DNA of 19,021 bases from an uncultured Bacillaceae bacterium (GTDB lineage: Bacteria > Bacillota > Bacilli > Bacillales > Pradoshiaceae): positions 1 to 19,021 of the forward strand of contig CAJGCH010000026.1 of assembly GCA_904501845.1 (NCBI GenBank). Direction: 5' to 3'. Made by a program: the position numbers and the translations under genes. Below the pieces are notes generated by a model. The model saw nothing but the letters and a program-made list of their open reading frames with translations, had not been told where the DNA came from and ran no database searches. This document shows, piece after piece, positions 7,878-15,962 of this stretch (within the stretch, counting starts at the first letter, position 1; the number at the start of each line of letters is the position of its first letter).

Positions 7878-7911
7878 GATTAAATGGAAATTAGATTAAG
7901 GGGTTGTTTGT

Positions 7912-8601
7912 ATGTACGATTTTCGCGAGTGGAAGCATGTGTTTAAACTCGATCCTAATAAGGAAATTTCAGATGATGCGCTGGAGAAGCTTTGTGAATC
8001 GGGGACCGATGCCATCTTGGTTGGCGGTACCGATGGAGTCACGCTTGAGAATGTGCTCGACCTCATGGCGCGCATCCGACGCTATACACTTCCATGCGTA
8101 CTTGAGGTATCCAATTTAGAATCCATAACCCCGGGATTTGACCTATATTTCATACCGTCCGTTTTAAATAGCCGGAATCCCGACTGGATTCTTGGTTTGC
8201 ATAAAGAGGCCATCAAGGAATATGGCCATATGATTAATTGGGAAGAGATGCATGTCGAGGGATACTGCATTATGAATCCAGAATGCAAGGCAGCCCAGCT
8301 GACAGAGGCAAATACGGATTTAACGGAAGAGGATGCGGCAAGCTATGCTCTGATGGCGGAGAAAATGTTCAACCTGCCCATCTTCTACCTCGAATACAGC
8401 GGCAAATATGGTGACCCGTCGGTGGTAAGAGCTGTGAAGGATACATTGATGGAGACTAAGCTCTTTTATGGAGGGGGCATTAATAGCATCGCCAGAGCTG
8501 AAGAGATGTCCGGGCTTGCTGATTGCATTATTGTCGGGAATTATGTCTACGAAGATTTAAGTGCGGCACTCAAGACAGTGGATGCGGTAAAGAAGAACTA
8601 A
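7912..8601 (+). CDS. pcrB: Heptaprenylglyceryl phosphate synthase
   Basis: PcrB transfers a heptaprenyl chain to sn-glycerol-1-phosphate, giving an archaeal-type ether lipid precursor in Bacillales. The 229 residues match the B. subtilis protein. It is a single TIM barrel of the GGGP synthase family. Visible motifs are HVFKLDPNK (9-17, with Lys12 and Asp14 at the active site entrance), LVGGTDGVT (36-44), FYLEYSGKYGD (158-168), FYGGGI (185-190) and DCIIVGNYVYED (204-215), the last three lining the glycerol phosphate pocket. AAGGGG at 7898-7903 is the ribosome binding site. The gene has its own promoter, and a second promoter with an SOS box lies between it and pcrA. Polyprenyl diphosphate for the reaction should come from heptaprenyl diphosphate synthase encoded elsewhere. 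Confidence 0.95.
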   Translation: MYDFREWKHVFKLDPNKEISDDALEKLCESGTDAILVGGTDGVTLENVLDLMARIRRYTLPCVLEVSNLESITPGFDLYFIPSVLNSRNPDWILGLHKEAIKEYGHMINWEEMHVEGYCIMNPECKAAQLTEANTDLTEEDAASYALMAEKMFNLPIFYLEYSGKYGDPSVVRAVKDTLMETKLFYGGGINSIARAEEMSGLADCIIVGNYVYEDLSAALKTVDAVKKN

Positions 8602-8608
8602 ACATTTG

Positions 8609-8636
8609 TTGATTGTGCGTTAGAATTAAGTATAAT
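8609..8636 (+). promoter_or_regulatory. SigA-type promoter of the pcrA-ligA-camS operon
   Basis: TTGATT (8609-8614), a 16-base spacer and a perfect TATAAT (8631-8636) lie in the 70 bases between pcrB and pcrA. Transcription would start near 8643, inside the LexA box. Confidence 0.78.
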
Positions 8637-8638
8637 AA

Positions 8639-8650
8639 GAACAAACGTTC
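8639..8650 (+). promoter_or_regulatory. LexA (DinR) SOS box over the pcrA transcription start
   Basis: GAAC-AAAC-GTTC matches the Gram-positive LexA operator core GAAC-N4-GTTC exactly, and G8651 extends the right arm to GTTCG. It begins two bases after the -10 hexamer, so bound LexA would block initiation. The pcrA-ligA operon has been described as part of the B. subtilis LexA regulon. Confidence 0.85.
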
Positions 8651-8671
8651 GTATTGGGATGGTGTCTATAT

Positions 8672-10942
8672 ATGCAGTTCTTAACAGATCGATTGTTAAC
8701 AGGATTAAATAATAAACAGAAAGAAGCGGTCCAGGCAACTGACGGACCTTTGCTTATTATGGCAGGAGCAGGAAGCGGCAAGACGAAGGTTTTGACGCAT
8801 AGAATTGCCTATTTAATCGTAGAGAAAGAAGTGGCCCCGTGGAATATCCTGGCGATTACCTTTACGAATAAAGCGGCAAGGGAAATGAAGGAGAGGATCC
8901 AGGGCATCCTTGGAGGAGCAGCAGATGAGATTTGGATTTCCACATTCCACTCCATGTGTGTCCGCATCCTCCGTCGTGACATCGACCGAATCGGGATGAA
9001 CCGCAATTTCTCCATTCTCGATCCGTCTGACCAGCAAACCGTGATCAAGCAGATCATGAAAGAGAAGAATATCGATACGAAGAAATTTGAGCCGAAGACG
9101 ATTTTGGGAACCATTTCATCCGCGAAGAATGAATTGATTACCCATGAAGAGTTCGCGAATACAGCGGGTAACTATTATGAGCAGACGGTCGCTGACCTGT
9201 ATTCTGAGTATCAAAAGCGTTTAAGGAAGAACCAGGCACTCGACTTTGATGATTTAATCATGAAGACTTTTGAGCTGTTCGATAAGGTTCCAGAGGTGCT
9301 TGAATTCTACCAGAGGAAATTCCAATACATTCATGTCGATGAGTATCAGGATACGAACCGAGCGCAATATATGCTAGTGAAGAAGCTGGCGCAGCGCTTT
9401 AAGAATCTTTGTGTAGTAGGGGATTCTGACCAATCCATCTATCGTTGGCGCGGTGCCGATATTGCCAATATCCTCTCCTTTGAGAAGGATTATCCAAATG
9501 CTAATGTCATATTGCTCGAGCAGAATTATCGTTCGACAAAGCGAATTCTGGCAGCAGCTAACGGCGTGATTGAAAAGAACTTAAATCGTAAGCCGAAGAA
9601 GCTGTGGACAGAAAACCTTGAGGGCAGCAAGATTTCCTATTACCGCGCGGACAGTGAACAGGGAGAAGCCCAGTTCGTAGCAGGACGAATTAAGGAAATG
9701 ACCGATAAACAAGGAAAGCGACTATCTGATATCGCCATTCTCTATCGTACGAACGCGCAATCGCGTGTCATGGAGGAAGTGTTGCTGAAGTCAAATATCC
9801 CGTACACAATTGTCGGCGGCATTAAGTTCTATGACCGAAAAGAGATTAAGGATATCCTTGCCTATCTGCGCTTGATTGCCAATCCTGATGATGACATTTC
9901 CTTGCGAAGAGTCATCAATGTGCCTAAGCGCGGCGTCGGGGCAAGCTCCGTTGATAAGATTGCCAATTATGCACAGGACCATGATATTTCTATGTATCAG
10001 GCTATGCTTGAGCTTGAGTTCATAGGGCTTGGTGCAAAGGCTTATAAGGGAGCGAGCGAATTCCGCGATTTAATTAAGCATTATACAGCGATGCAGGAGT
10101 ATTTATCCGTGACGGAATTAATCGAGGAAGTCATTGAGAAATCCGGCTATCGCCAATCACTTGAGATTGAGAAGACGATTGAAGCCGAGACAAGGCTTGA
10201 GAATATAGAGGAGTTCCTGTCTGTTACGAAAAACTTCGAAAACAGCAGTGAAGATAAGAGCTTAGTAGCCTTCCTGACAGACCTAGCCCTTGTTGCTGAC
10301 ATTGACCGGATGGATGAGGAGGAAGAGACTGCCGGAGAAGGGGTTGTTCTTATGACCCTTCACTCCGCCAAAGGGCTTGAATTCCCGACGGTTTTCCTTC
10401 TTGGTCTTGAAGAAGGGGTATTCCCGCACAGCCGGGCACTCATGGAAGATGAAGAGATGGAAGAGGAGCGCCGTTTGGCTTATGTTGGCATCACGCGGGC
10501 GGAACAAGAGCTTTACATCACCAATGCCCAGATGAGGACCTTATACGGCCGCACAAATATGAACCCTGTTTCTCGTTTTATTAAAGAAATACCGGAGGAT
10601 TTGCTGGAAGATTTGAATCCTCCTGTCGAGAGCAGATCCGCTGCACGCCCATCCTTCATGCAAGGGAGAGGCACTGGCCGCAGCGGTGCAGGGATTAATG
10701 GCGGCATCAACGGGGGCGGTGCAGCTGCGCCAAAACCGGTTTCAAGGCCTGCGATGCACACTTCAGGCGGCGAAAGGCTGGATTGGGCCGTCGGTGATAA
10801 GGCCGAACATGGCAAATGGGGTGTAGGAACCGTTGTCAGCGTGAAGGGGAGCGGTGATGGGCTTGAGCTCGATATCGCCTTCCCATCTATGGGCATTAAG
10901 CGCCTGCTGGCGAAATTTGCCCCAATAAAGAAGCATCAATAA
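8672..10942 (+). CDS. pcrA: ATP-dependent DNA helicase PcrA (UvrD/Rep family)
   Basis: PcrA is the essential 3'-5' superfamily 1A helicase of Gram-positive bacteria, used in repair, replication through transcription units and removal of RecA filaments. From ATG 8672 it has 756 residues. Motifs in order are Gln16 (Q motif), AGAGSGKT (31-38, Walker A), AITFTNKAAREM (61-72), STFHSMC (90-96), HVDEYQDTNRAQY (221-233, Walker B), GDSDQSIYRWRGAD (250-263), QNYRS, TLHSAKGLEFP and RRLAYVGITRA (motif VI). A Gly/Ala/Pro-rich linker (about 670-705) precedes a conserved C-terminal Tudor-like domain (WAVGDKAEHGKWGVGTVVSV), which in PcrA contacts RNA polymerase. A TTG at 8654 is in frame but weak; the ATG with GGGATGGTG (8656-8664) upstream fits the family start. 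A promoter with a LexA box lies immediately upstream. Confidence 0.97.
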   Translation: MQFLTDRLLTGLNNKQKEAVQATDGPLLIMAGAGSGKTKVLTHRIAYLIVEKEVAPWNILAITFTNKAAREMKERIQGILGGAADEIWISTFHSMCVRILRRDIDRIGMNRNFSILDPSDQQTVIKQIMKEKNIDTKKFEPKTILGTISSAKNELITHEEFANTAGNYYEQTVADLYSEYQKRLRKNQALDFDDLIMKTFELFDKVPEVLEFYQRKFQYIHVDEYQDTNRAQYMLVKKLAQRFKNLCVVGDSDQSIYRWRGADIANILSFEKDYPNANVILLEQNYRSTKRILAAANGVIEKNLNRKPKKLWTENLEGSKISYYRADSEQGEAQFVAGRIKEMTDKQGKRLSDIAILYRTNAQSRVMEEVLLKSNIPYTIVGGIKFYDRKEIKDILAYLRLIANPDDDISLRRVINVPKRGVGASSVDKIANYAQDHDISMYQAMLELEFIGLGAKAYKGASEFRDLIKHYTAMQEYLSVTELIEEVIEKSGYRQSLEIEKTIEAETRLENIEEFLSVTKNFENSSEDKSLVAFLTDLALVADIDRMDEEEETAGEGVVLMTLHSAKGLEFPTVFLLGLEEGVFPHSRALMEDEEMEEERRLAYVGITRAEQELYITNAQMRTLYGRTNMNPVSRFIKEIPEDLLEDLNPPVESRSAARPSFMQGRGTGRSGAGINGGINGGGAAAPKPVSRPAMHTSGGERLDWAVGDKAEHGKWGVGTVVSVKGSGDGLELDIAFPSMGIKRLLAKFAPIKKHQ

Positions 10943-10949
10943 TGATGCT
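10932..10949 (+). other. Small hairpin spanning the pcrA stop codon
   Basis: AGCATCA (10932-10938) and TGATGCT (10943-10949) form a perfect seven-pair stem with loop ATAA, which contains the TAA stop of pcrA. No T tract follows, so it is not a standard terminator. It may affect RNA stability or ligA expression, or be chance. Confidence 0.5.
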
Positions 10950-10976
10950 CCTGATACCTGTAGAGAGGCGGATAGA

Positions 10977-12995
10977 ATGATGGAGTTGAAAGAAGCCCAA
11001 AAAAGAGCAGCAGAGCTTCATTCTTTGTTAAACCAATACGGATATGAATACTATGTTCTTGATGAGCCGAGTGTACCGGATTCAGTCTATGATGAATTGT
11101 ACAAGGAGCTCGTCGCAATTGAGCAAGCCTTCCCGGAGCTGCAAACAGAAGAGTCCCCGACACAAAGGGTTGGAGGACAAGTGCTGGATGCCTTCCAGAA
11201 GGTCGAGCATAATACCCCGATGCTCAGTCTTGGTAATGCCTTTAATGAGCAGGACCTGCGCGATTTTGACCGCAGGGTGAAGCAAGGCCTTGGCACAGAC
11301 AGCTATTCGTATATTTGCGAATTGAAAATTGACGGACTCGCTGTCTCCCTTCGCTTTGAGGATGGATTATTCGTGAAAGGTGCAACTCGCGGGAATGGGA
11401 CTATCGGTGAGGATATTACAGCCAATCTGCGCACGATTCGCTCTATTCCTCTCCGCCTCCATAAACCGTACACAATGGAGGTGCGCGGTGAGGCCTATAT
11501 GCCGAAAAAATCCTTTGTCGCTTTGAACAAAAAGAAAGAAGAGGACGGGGAAGAGCCATTTGCGAACCCTCGAAATGCAGCTGCCGGCTCGTTAAGGCAG
11601 CTTGATCCGCGAATTGCTGCCTCTAGAAACTTAGATATCTTTCTATACGGAATTGGAGATACGGGCGAAACAGGCGTGAGGTCTCATGGTGAAGGACTTG
11701 ACCTCTTGCAAACGCTCGGATTGAAAACGAATCCGCACCGGAAGAGATGCGAGACCATTGAAGAAGTGCTTGAATATGTGGGCGAGTGGACGGAGAAACG
11801 CCCAAGCCTTGACTATGAGATTGACGGAATCGTGGTGAAGGTTGACTCCCTTTCCCATCAGGACGAGCTTGGCATGACGGCGAAAAGTCCGCGCTGGGCA
11901 ATAGCATACAAATTCCCGGCAGAGGAAGTCGTCACCGTGCTGAAGGGAATTGAATTAACAGTAGGGCGCACAGGTGTGATTACACCGACAGCTTTGCTTG
12001 AGCCTGTGCGTGTAGCTGGTACTACTGTGCAACGGGCTTCCCTTCATAATGAGGATTTGATTCGTGAGAAGGATATCCGGATTGGTGACCATGTGATTAT
12101 CAAAAAAGCTGGCGATATTATCCCTGAGGTCGTCAAGGTACAGCTCGATCAACGGACAGGGGCAGAGGAAGAATTCCATATGCCGACCCATTGCCCTGAA
12201 TGCGGCAGCGATCTTGTCCGGTTGGAAGGAGAGGTAGCGCTGCGGTGCATTAACCCAAAATGTCCTGCGCAGATTAAGGAAGGGCTGATTCACTTCGTTT
12301 CCCGCAATGCGATGAACATCGACGGACTTGGGGAGAAGGTTATTATTCAGTTATTCAATGCTAATTTGATCAAGGATGTCGCCGATATTTATGCATTAAC
12401 ATATGAACAATTGATTGGCTTAGAGCGCATGGGCGATAAGTCTGTGAAAAAGCTGCTCGCCGCGATTGAAGCCTCCAAGGATAACTCGCTTGAACGTCTA
12501 TTGTTCGGTTTGGGCATTCGTCATGTCGGTGCCAAAGCAGCGAGAGTGCTGGCTGAGGAATATGAGGAAATGGACAAGCTCATGGCTGCAAGCGCCGGTG
12601 ACCTCGTTGCCATTAACGAAATTGGCGAGAAGATGGCTGATGCAATCGTGACGTACTTCAGCCAAGAAGAGTGCATTCAATTGATTAATGAATTAAAAGC
12701 CTATGGTGTGAATATGAGCTATAAGGGCAAAAGAAAAGCTGAGGCTGTTGAATCAGATTCTTATTTTGCTGGGAAAACGATCGTCTTGACTGGTAAAATG
12801 GAAGAGTATGGACGTACAGAAGCGAAGGAAATGATTGAGGCCCTTGGCGGAAACGTCACAGGCAGTGTAAGCAAGAAGACAGATATAGTCATAGCCGGTG
12901 AAGATGCCGGTTCGAAGTTAAAGAAAGCCCAGGATCTCGGCATCGAAATTTGGAATGAGGCGCAGCTTCTGGCTGAGCTGGGCAAGCGAGGATAG
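10977..12995 (+). CDS. ligA: NAD-dependent DNA ligase
   Basis: LigA seals nicks in replication and repair using NAD+. The 672 residues are the normal length. The N-terminal Ia domain holds the NMN-contacting YEYYVLDEPSVPD (23-35). The adenylation motif CELKIDGLA gives catalytic Lys117, and EIDGIVVKV (281-289) and the later WAIAYKFP (307-314) are the other nucleotidyltransferase motifs. The OB domain is followed by a Zn finger with Cys406, Cys409, Cys424 and Cys429, helix-hairpin-helix repeats (about 440-580), and a BRCT domain (about 595-670). The ATG pair at 10977 and 10980 is ambiguous by one residue; GAGAGG (10963-10968) suits either. It follows pcrA by 34 bases and is part of the same transcript. 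No unusual residues were seen. Confidence 0.98.
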   Translation: MMELKEAQKRAAELHSLLNQYGYEYYVLDEPSVPDSVYDELYKELVAIEQAFPELQTEESPTQRVGGQVLDAFQKVEHNTPMLSLGNAFNEQDLRDFDRRVKQGLGTDSYSYICELKIDGLAVSLRFEDGLFVKGATRGNGTIGEDITANLRTIRSIPLRLHKPYTMEVRGEAYMPKKSFVALNKKKEEDGEEPFANPRNAAAGSLRQLDPRIAASRNLDIFLYGIGDTGETGVRSHGEGLDLLQTLGLKTNPHRKRCETIEEVLEYVGEWTEKRPSLDYEIDGIVVKVDSLSHQDELGMTAKSPRWAIAYKFPAEEVVTVLKGIELTVGRTGVITPTALLEPVRVAGTTVQRASLHNEDLIREKDIRIGDHVIIKKAGDIIPEVVKVQLDQRTGAEEEFHMPTHCPECGSDLVRLEGEVALRCINPKCPAQIKEGLIHFVSRNAMNIDGLGEKVIIQLFNANLIKDVADIYALTYEQLIGLERMGDKSVKKLLAAIEASKDNSLERLLFGLGIRHVGAKAARVLAEEYEEMDKLMAASAGDLVAINEIGEKMADAIVTYFSQEECIQLINELKAYGVNMSYKGKRKAEAVESDSYFAGKTIVLTGKMEEYGRTEAKEMIEALGGNVTGSVSKKTDIVIAGEDAGSKLKKAQDLGIEIWNEAQLLAELGKRG

Positions 12996-13005
12996 AGGTG
13001 GAGTA

Positions 13006-14181
13006 ATGAAACGCTTTTTGGCAATAACATTGGCGGTGATGCTGACGGCAACAGGCTGTGCGCCAAGATTTGATAATAGTGAAGTGGTAGAAGATGATAC
13101 AGATAAGAAAAATACCGAGAAGGAATCCATTATTCCGGAGTATCAAATTTCTGATCAATACTATCAAACCCTATTACCATATGAAACGAGCGACACACGA
13201 GGACTTGTAACGTCGAATATCAATACGCGCCTTGACCTTGAAGAATTCGAAACAGGGTTAATGAGGCTATCGCAGGACCCGTTCCCTACAGATGAATATG
13301 TATTCCGTGAAGGACAAGTCATCTCAAAAGAAACGGTCACAAGCTGGCTCAATCGGAAATATACGAGTGCCCAGCTAAAAGAAAGAAAATTGTCGGCTGA
13401 GGAAAACGCAGGCTTGAACCCGGTTGATGATGGGAAGGGAGATATTGAGGAACGTTATGAGAAAAATCCTGAATATCTTGCCCATATCCTTGAACATAAT
13501 TATTTGGTGAAATCCGATAATAAAGTAACGCTTGGAGGAATATCAATCGGGCTAGCGTTAAACTCTGTCTTCTACTATCAAAAGGAGAAGTATGGGGAAA
13601 CGTATGAGGTAAAGATCGACGCCAATACAATCCAGCAAAAGGGAGAAGAAATCGCAGCTGAAGTCATCAAGCGTGTCCGCGGTTTGGAAGGGGCAGAAAA
13701 TGTGCCTATCCTAATTGGCTTGTTTGAACAGCAAAGCAAGGACTCAGTTGTACCAGGAAACTTCATGTCCTATGCTGTGGTCGGCGCAAACAGCAATAAA
13801 ATCTCTAAATGGAAAAATGTTGATGAGGAGTATTTCTTATTCCCGTCTTCAAAGGCTGAAGAGAAGCATCGGGATGATGCCAACACATTTTCAAACTTTA
13901 AGGATGATGTAGAGGAATACTTCCCGAATTATAACGGTGTCATTGGTAAAGCATTCTACGTGAATGAAGAAATGAAGAAGCTTACAATCACCATTGATAT
14001 GCAATTCTACTCTAAGAGTGAGGTCCTCGGATTTACCCAATATGTCGCAGGTCTTGTCATGGACTATTTCCCTGACTACCTAGAGGTAGAGACAAAAATC
14101 GCCTCATCGAACGGGCAAGAATCACTGATTGTCAAAGAGGTAGATGATAAAGAGCCATATGTCTATATTTACAATGAATAA
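13006..14181 (+). CDS. camS: CamS-family lipoprotein (sex pheromone biosynthesis family)
   Basis: The 391-residue product matches the CamS/YerH lipoprotein family; in staphylococci the signal peptide of CamS is the source of the cAM373-type pheromone peptide. The N-terminus has KR after Met1, a hydrophobic core, and lipobox ATGC with Cys18 as the lipidation site. The mature part is acidic, with a disordered stretch (about 22-45) rich in Asp, Glu and Lys. The family domain then shows YYQTLLPYETSDTRGLV and SNINTRLDLEEFETGLM. The in-frame start 51 bases upstream (12955) lies within ligA and would add 17 residues before the signal peptide, so ATG 13006 with GAGGTGGAG (12995-13003) is preferred. 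It starts 11 bases after ligA and ends at a terminator. Its function in Bacillus is unknown, and the pheromone role is an analogy. Confidence 0.93.
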   Translation: MKRFLAITLAVMLTATGCAPRFDNSEVVEDDTDKKNTEKESIIPEYQISDQYYQTLLPYETSDTRGLVTSNINTRLDLEEFETGLMRLSQDPFPTDEYVFREGQVISKETVTSWLNRKYTSAQLKERKLSAEENAGLNPVDDGKGDIEERYEKNPEYLAHILEHNYLVKSDNKVTLGGISIGLALNSVFYYQKEKYGETYEVKIDANTIQQKGEEIAAEVIKRVRGLEGAENVPILIGLFEQQSKDSVVPGNFMSYAVVGANSNKISKWKNVDEEYFLFPSSKAEEKHRDDANTFSNFKDDVEEYFPNYNGVIGKAFYVNEEMKKLTITIDMQFYSKSEVLGFTQYVAGLVMDYFPDYLEVETKIASSNGQESLIVKEVDDKEPYVYIYNE

Positions 14182-14196
14182 GAGTAAAGGTACTGT

Positions 14197-14235
14197 AAGG
14201 CAGAAACGTTGTGAATTCAGCGTTTCTGCTTTTTT
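14197..14235 (+). terminator. Rho-independent terminator after camS
   Basis: AAGGCAGAAACG (14197-14208) pairs with CGTTTCTGCTTT (14221-14232), 12 pairs including one G-U, with a 12-base loop. A run of T (14230-14235) overlaps the stem end. It closes the pcrA-ligA-camS operon. Confidence 0.92.
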
Positions 14236-14297
14236 ATTGAAGGGATTTGTCAAGCTAGTTAACGAAATAACCAGAATATTTTGAGTTGTGTTTAAAT

Positions 14298-14312
14298 GGT
14301 GTGACTCGCACC
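14298..14312 (+). promoter_or_regulatory. Palindromic operator candidate over the pruA -35
   Basis: This is a 15-base palindrome with one mismatch: GGTG/CACC outer arms (14298-14301 and 14309-14312) and GA/TC inner arms around C14305. It overlaps the candidate -35 hexamer, the position of a repressor site. No known regulator is assigned. Confidence 0.35.
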
Positions 14313-14329
14313 TGTGAATAGAGTAGAAT
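14301..14329 (+). promoter_or_regulatory. SigA-type promoter candidate of pruA
   Basis: GTGACT (14301-14306), a 17-base spacer and TAGAAT (14324-14329) match SigA consensus at 4/6 and 5/6. I saw no SigL -24/-12 promoter: the closest GG and GC dinucleotides (14298-14299 and 14308-14309) are separated by eight bases instead of ten. Confidence 0.5.
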
Positions 14330-14373
14330 AAAAGGTAGGTTAATTATTTTATTTTACATAGGGAGGTCATCGA

Positions 14374-15921
14374 ATGGTACAAGCGTACAAACATGAGTCA
14401 CTGACAAATTTCAAGGCTGATGAGAACAAAAAGGCATTCGAGGAAGCGCTCGCTTTGGTGGACGGTTACCTCGGCCAAGATTACCCGTTGATCATTGGCG
14501 GCGAACAGGTGACGACTGAAGAAAAGATTGTCTCTACTAGTCCATCCAATAAAGAAATAATTATCGGTCGTGTATCTAAGACAAATAAAGATCTTGCAGA
14601 AAAAGCCATGCAAGAAGCATTGAAGGCATTTAAGACATGGAGCAAAACAAAGCCAGAAGTACGGGCAGATGTATTGTTTAAAGCTGCTTCCATCATCCGT
14701 CGCAGAAAGCATGAATTCTCTGCGTTAATGGTGCGTGAAGCAGGGAAGCCATGGAATGAAGCTGATGCTGATACAGCAGAAGCGATTGATTTTCTTGAAT
14801 ATTACGGAAGGCAAATGCTGAGCTTGAAAGATGGTCAGCCTGTATTAAGCCGTCCGGATGAATATAACCGCTATCATTATATTCCGCTAGGAGTCGGGGT
14901 AGTCATCTCTCCTTGGAACTTCCCGTTTGCCATCATGGCAGGAACATGCGTGGCAGCCGTTGTGACAGGGAATACAGTATTATTGAAGCCAGCCTCTACC
15001 ACGCCGGTTGTCGCAGCGAAATTTGTTGAAGTCATGATTGAAGCGGGTCTGCCAGCAGGCGTTATCAACTACGTGCCAGGCAGCGGCGCTGAGGTAGGCG
15101 ACTATTTAGTCGATCACCCAAGCACACGCTTCATCAGCTTTACCGGCTCACGTGAAGTCGGTGTGAGAATTTATGAAAGAGCATCCAAGGTACATGAAGG
15201 TCAGAAATGGCTAAAACGTGTCATTGCAGAAATGGGCGGAAAAGACACAATCGTCGTTGATTCTGAAGCAGACCTTGAGCTTGCGGCAAAATCAATCGTG
15301 GCATCTGCCTTTGGTTTTGCAGGACAAAAATGCTCTGCCTGCTCAAGAGCGGTCATTGTGGAGGATGTATATGACGAAGTCCTGAACCGTGCTGTTGAGC
15401 TTACGAAAGAATTGACTGTCGGTGACACCGGCAATCTGGATAACTTTATGGGTCCTGTTATTGATGCAGGTGCCTTCAAGAAGATCACAGGGTATATCGA
15501 AATAGGCAAGGAAGAAGGCCGTCTCGTTGCCGGCGGAGGCTCAGATGACTCCAAGGGCTATTTCATCGAGCCAACCATCATAGCGGACCTTGCTCCTGAT
15601 GCCCGAATCATGAAGGAAGAAATCTTTGGTCCTGTTGTTGCCTTCTGCAAAGCGCGTGACTTTGACGAAGCGATTGAGATTGCCAATAACACAGATTATG
15701 GCCTAACAGGTGCGGTCATCACGCGTAACCGTGCTCACCAGGAAAAAGCGCGCGAGGACTTCCATGTTGGAAATCTGTACTTTAACCGCGGCTGCACAGG
15801 CGCTATTGTCGGTTACCAGCCATTCGGCGGATTCAATATGTCTGGAACAGACTCGAAAGCAGGCGGTCCTGACTACTTGCTGCTTCACATGCAAGCTAAA
15901 ACAACTTCAGAGGCATACTGA
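14374..15921 (+). CDS. pruA: 1-pyrroline-5-carboxylate dehydrogenase
   Basis: This enzyme oxidises glutamate semialdehyde (from proline or arginine breakdown) to glutamate using NAD+. The 515 residues equal the length of Bacillus RocA. Aldehyde dehydrogenase features include SPWNFPFAI (179-187), the cofactor-binding region TGNTVLLKPAS (198-208), FTGSREVG (256-263), catalytic Glu286 in IAEMGGKD, and catalytic Cys320 in FAGQKCSACSR. The C-terminal GFNMSGTDSKAGGPDYL is typical of P5C dehydrogenases. The ribosome binding site AGGGAGGT (14360-14367) sits six bases before the ATG. It is flanked by terminators and appears monocistronic. B. subtilis has the paralogues RocA and PutC (YcgN); I cannot say which branch this is, so the general symbol is used. 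Confidence 0.95.
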   Translation: MVQAYKHESLTNFKADENKKAFEEALALVDGYLGQDYPLIIGGEQVTTEEKIVSTSPSNKEIIIGRVSKTNKDLAEKAMQEALKAFKTWSKTKPEVRADVLFKAASIIRRRKHEFSALMVREAGKPWNEADADTAEAIDFLEYYGRQMLSLKDGQPVLSRPDEYNRYHYIPLGVGVVISPWNFPFAIMAGTCVAAVVTGNTVLLKPASTTPVVAAKFVEVMIEAGLPAGVINYVPGSGAEVGDYLVDHPSTRFISFTGSREVGVRIYERASKVHEGQKWLKRVIAEMGGKDTIVVDSEADLELAAKSIVASAFGFAGQKCSACSRAVIVEDVYDEVLNRAVELTKELTVGDTGNLDNFMGPVIDAGAFKKITGYIEIGKEEGRLVAGGGSDDSKGYFIEPTIIADLAPDARIMKEEIFGPVVAFCKARDFDEAIEIANNTDYGLTGAVITRNRAHQEKAREDFHVGNLYFNRGCTGAIVGYQPFGGFNMSGTDSKAGGPDYLLLHMQAKTTSEAY

Positions 15922-15933
15922 TAGATTGAAAGT

Positions 15934-15962
15934 CCCCTCCAACCAATTGGGGGGGCTTTTTT
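15934..15962 (+). terminator. Rho-independent terminator of pruA, shared with the convergent Nudix gene
   Basis: CCCCTCCAA (15934-15942) pairs with TTGGGGGGG (15947-15955), nine pairs with one G-U, around loop CCAA. A T tract (15957-15962) follows and runs into the stop codon of the minus-strand Nudix gene. On the minus strand the same hairpin is followed only by a weak T tract, so termination there is less certain. Confidence 0.9.

Noticed and set aside
14266..14280. CodY-box-like sequence upstream of pruA
   Set aside because: It has four mismatches to the 15-base consensus in A+T-rich DNA, too weak to call.
14298..14309. SigL (-24/-12) promoter for pruA
   Set aside because: The GG and GC dinucleotides are separated by eight bases instead of ten, and the surrounding consensus is poor.
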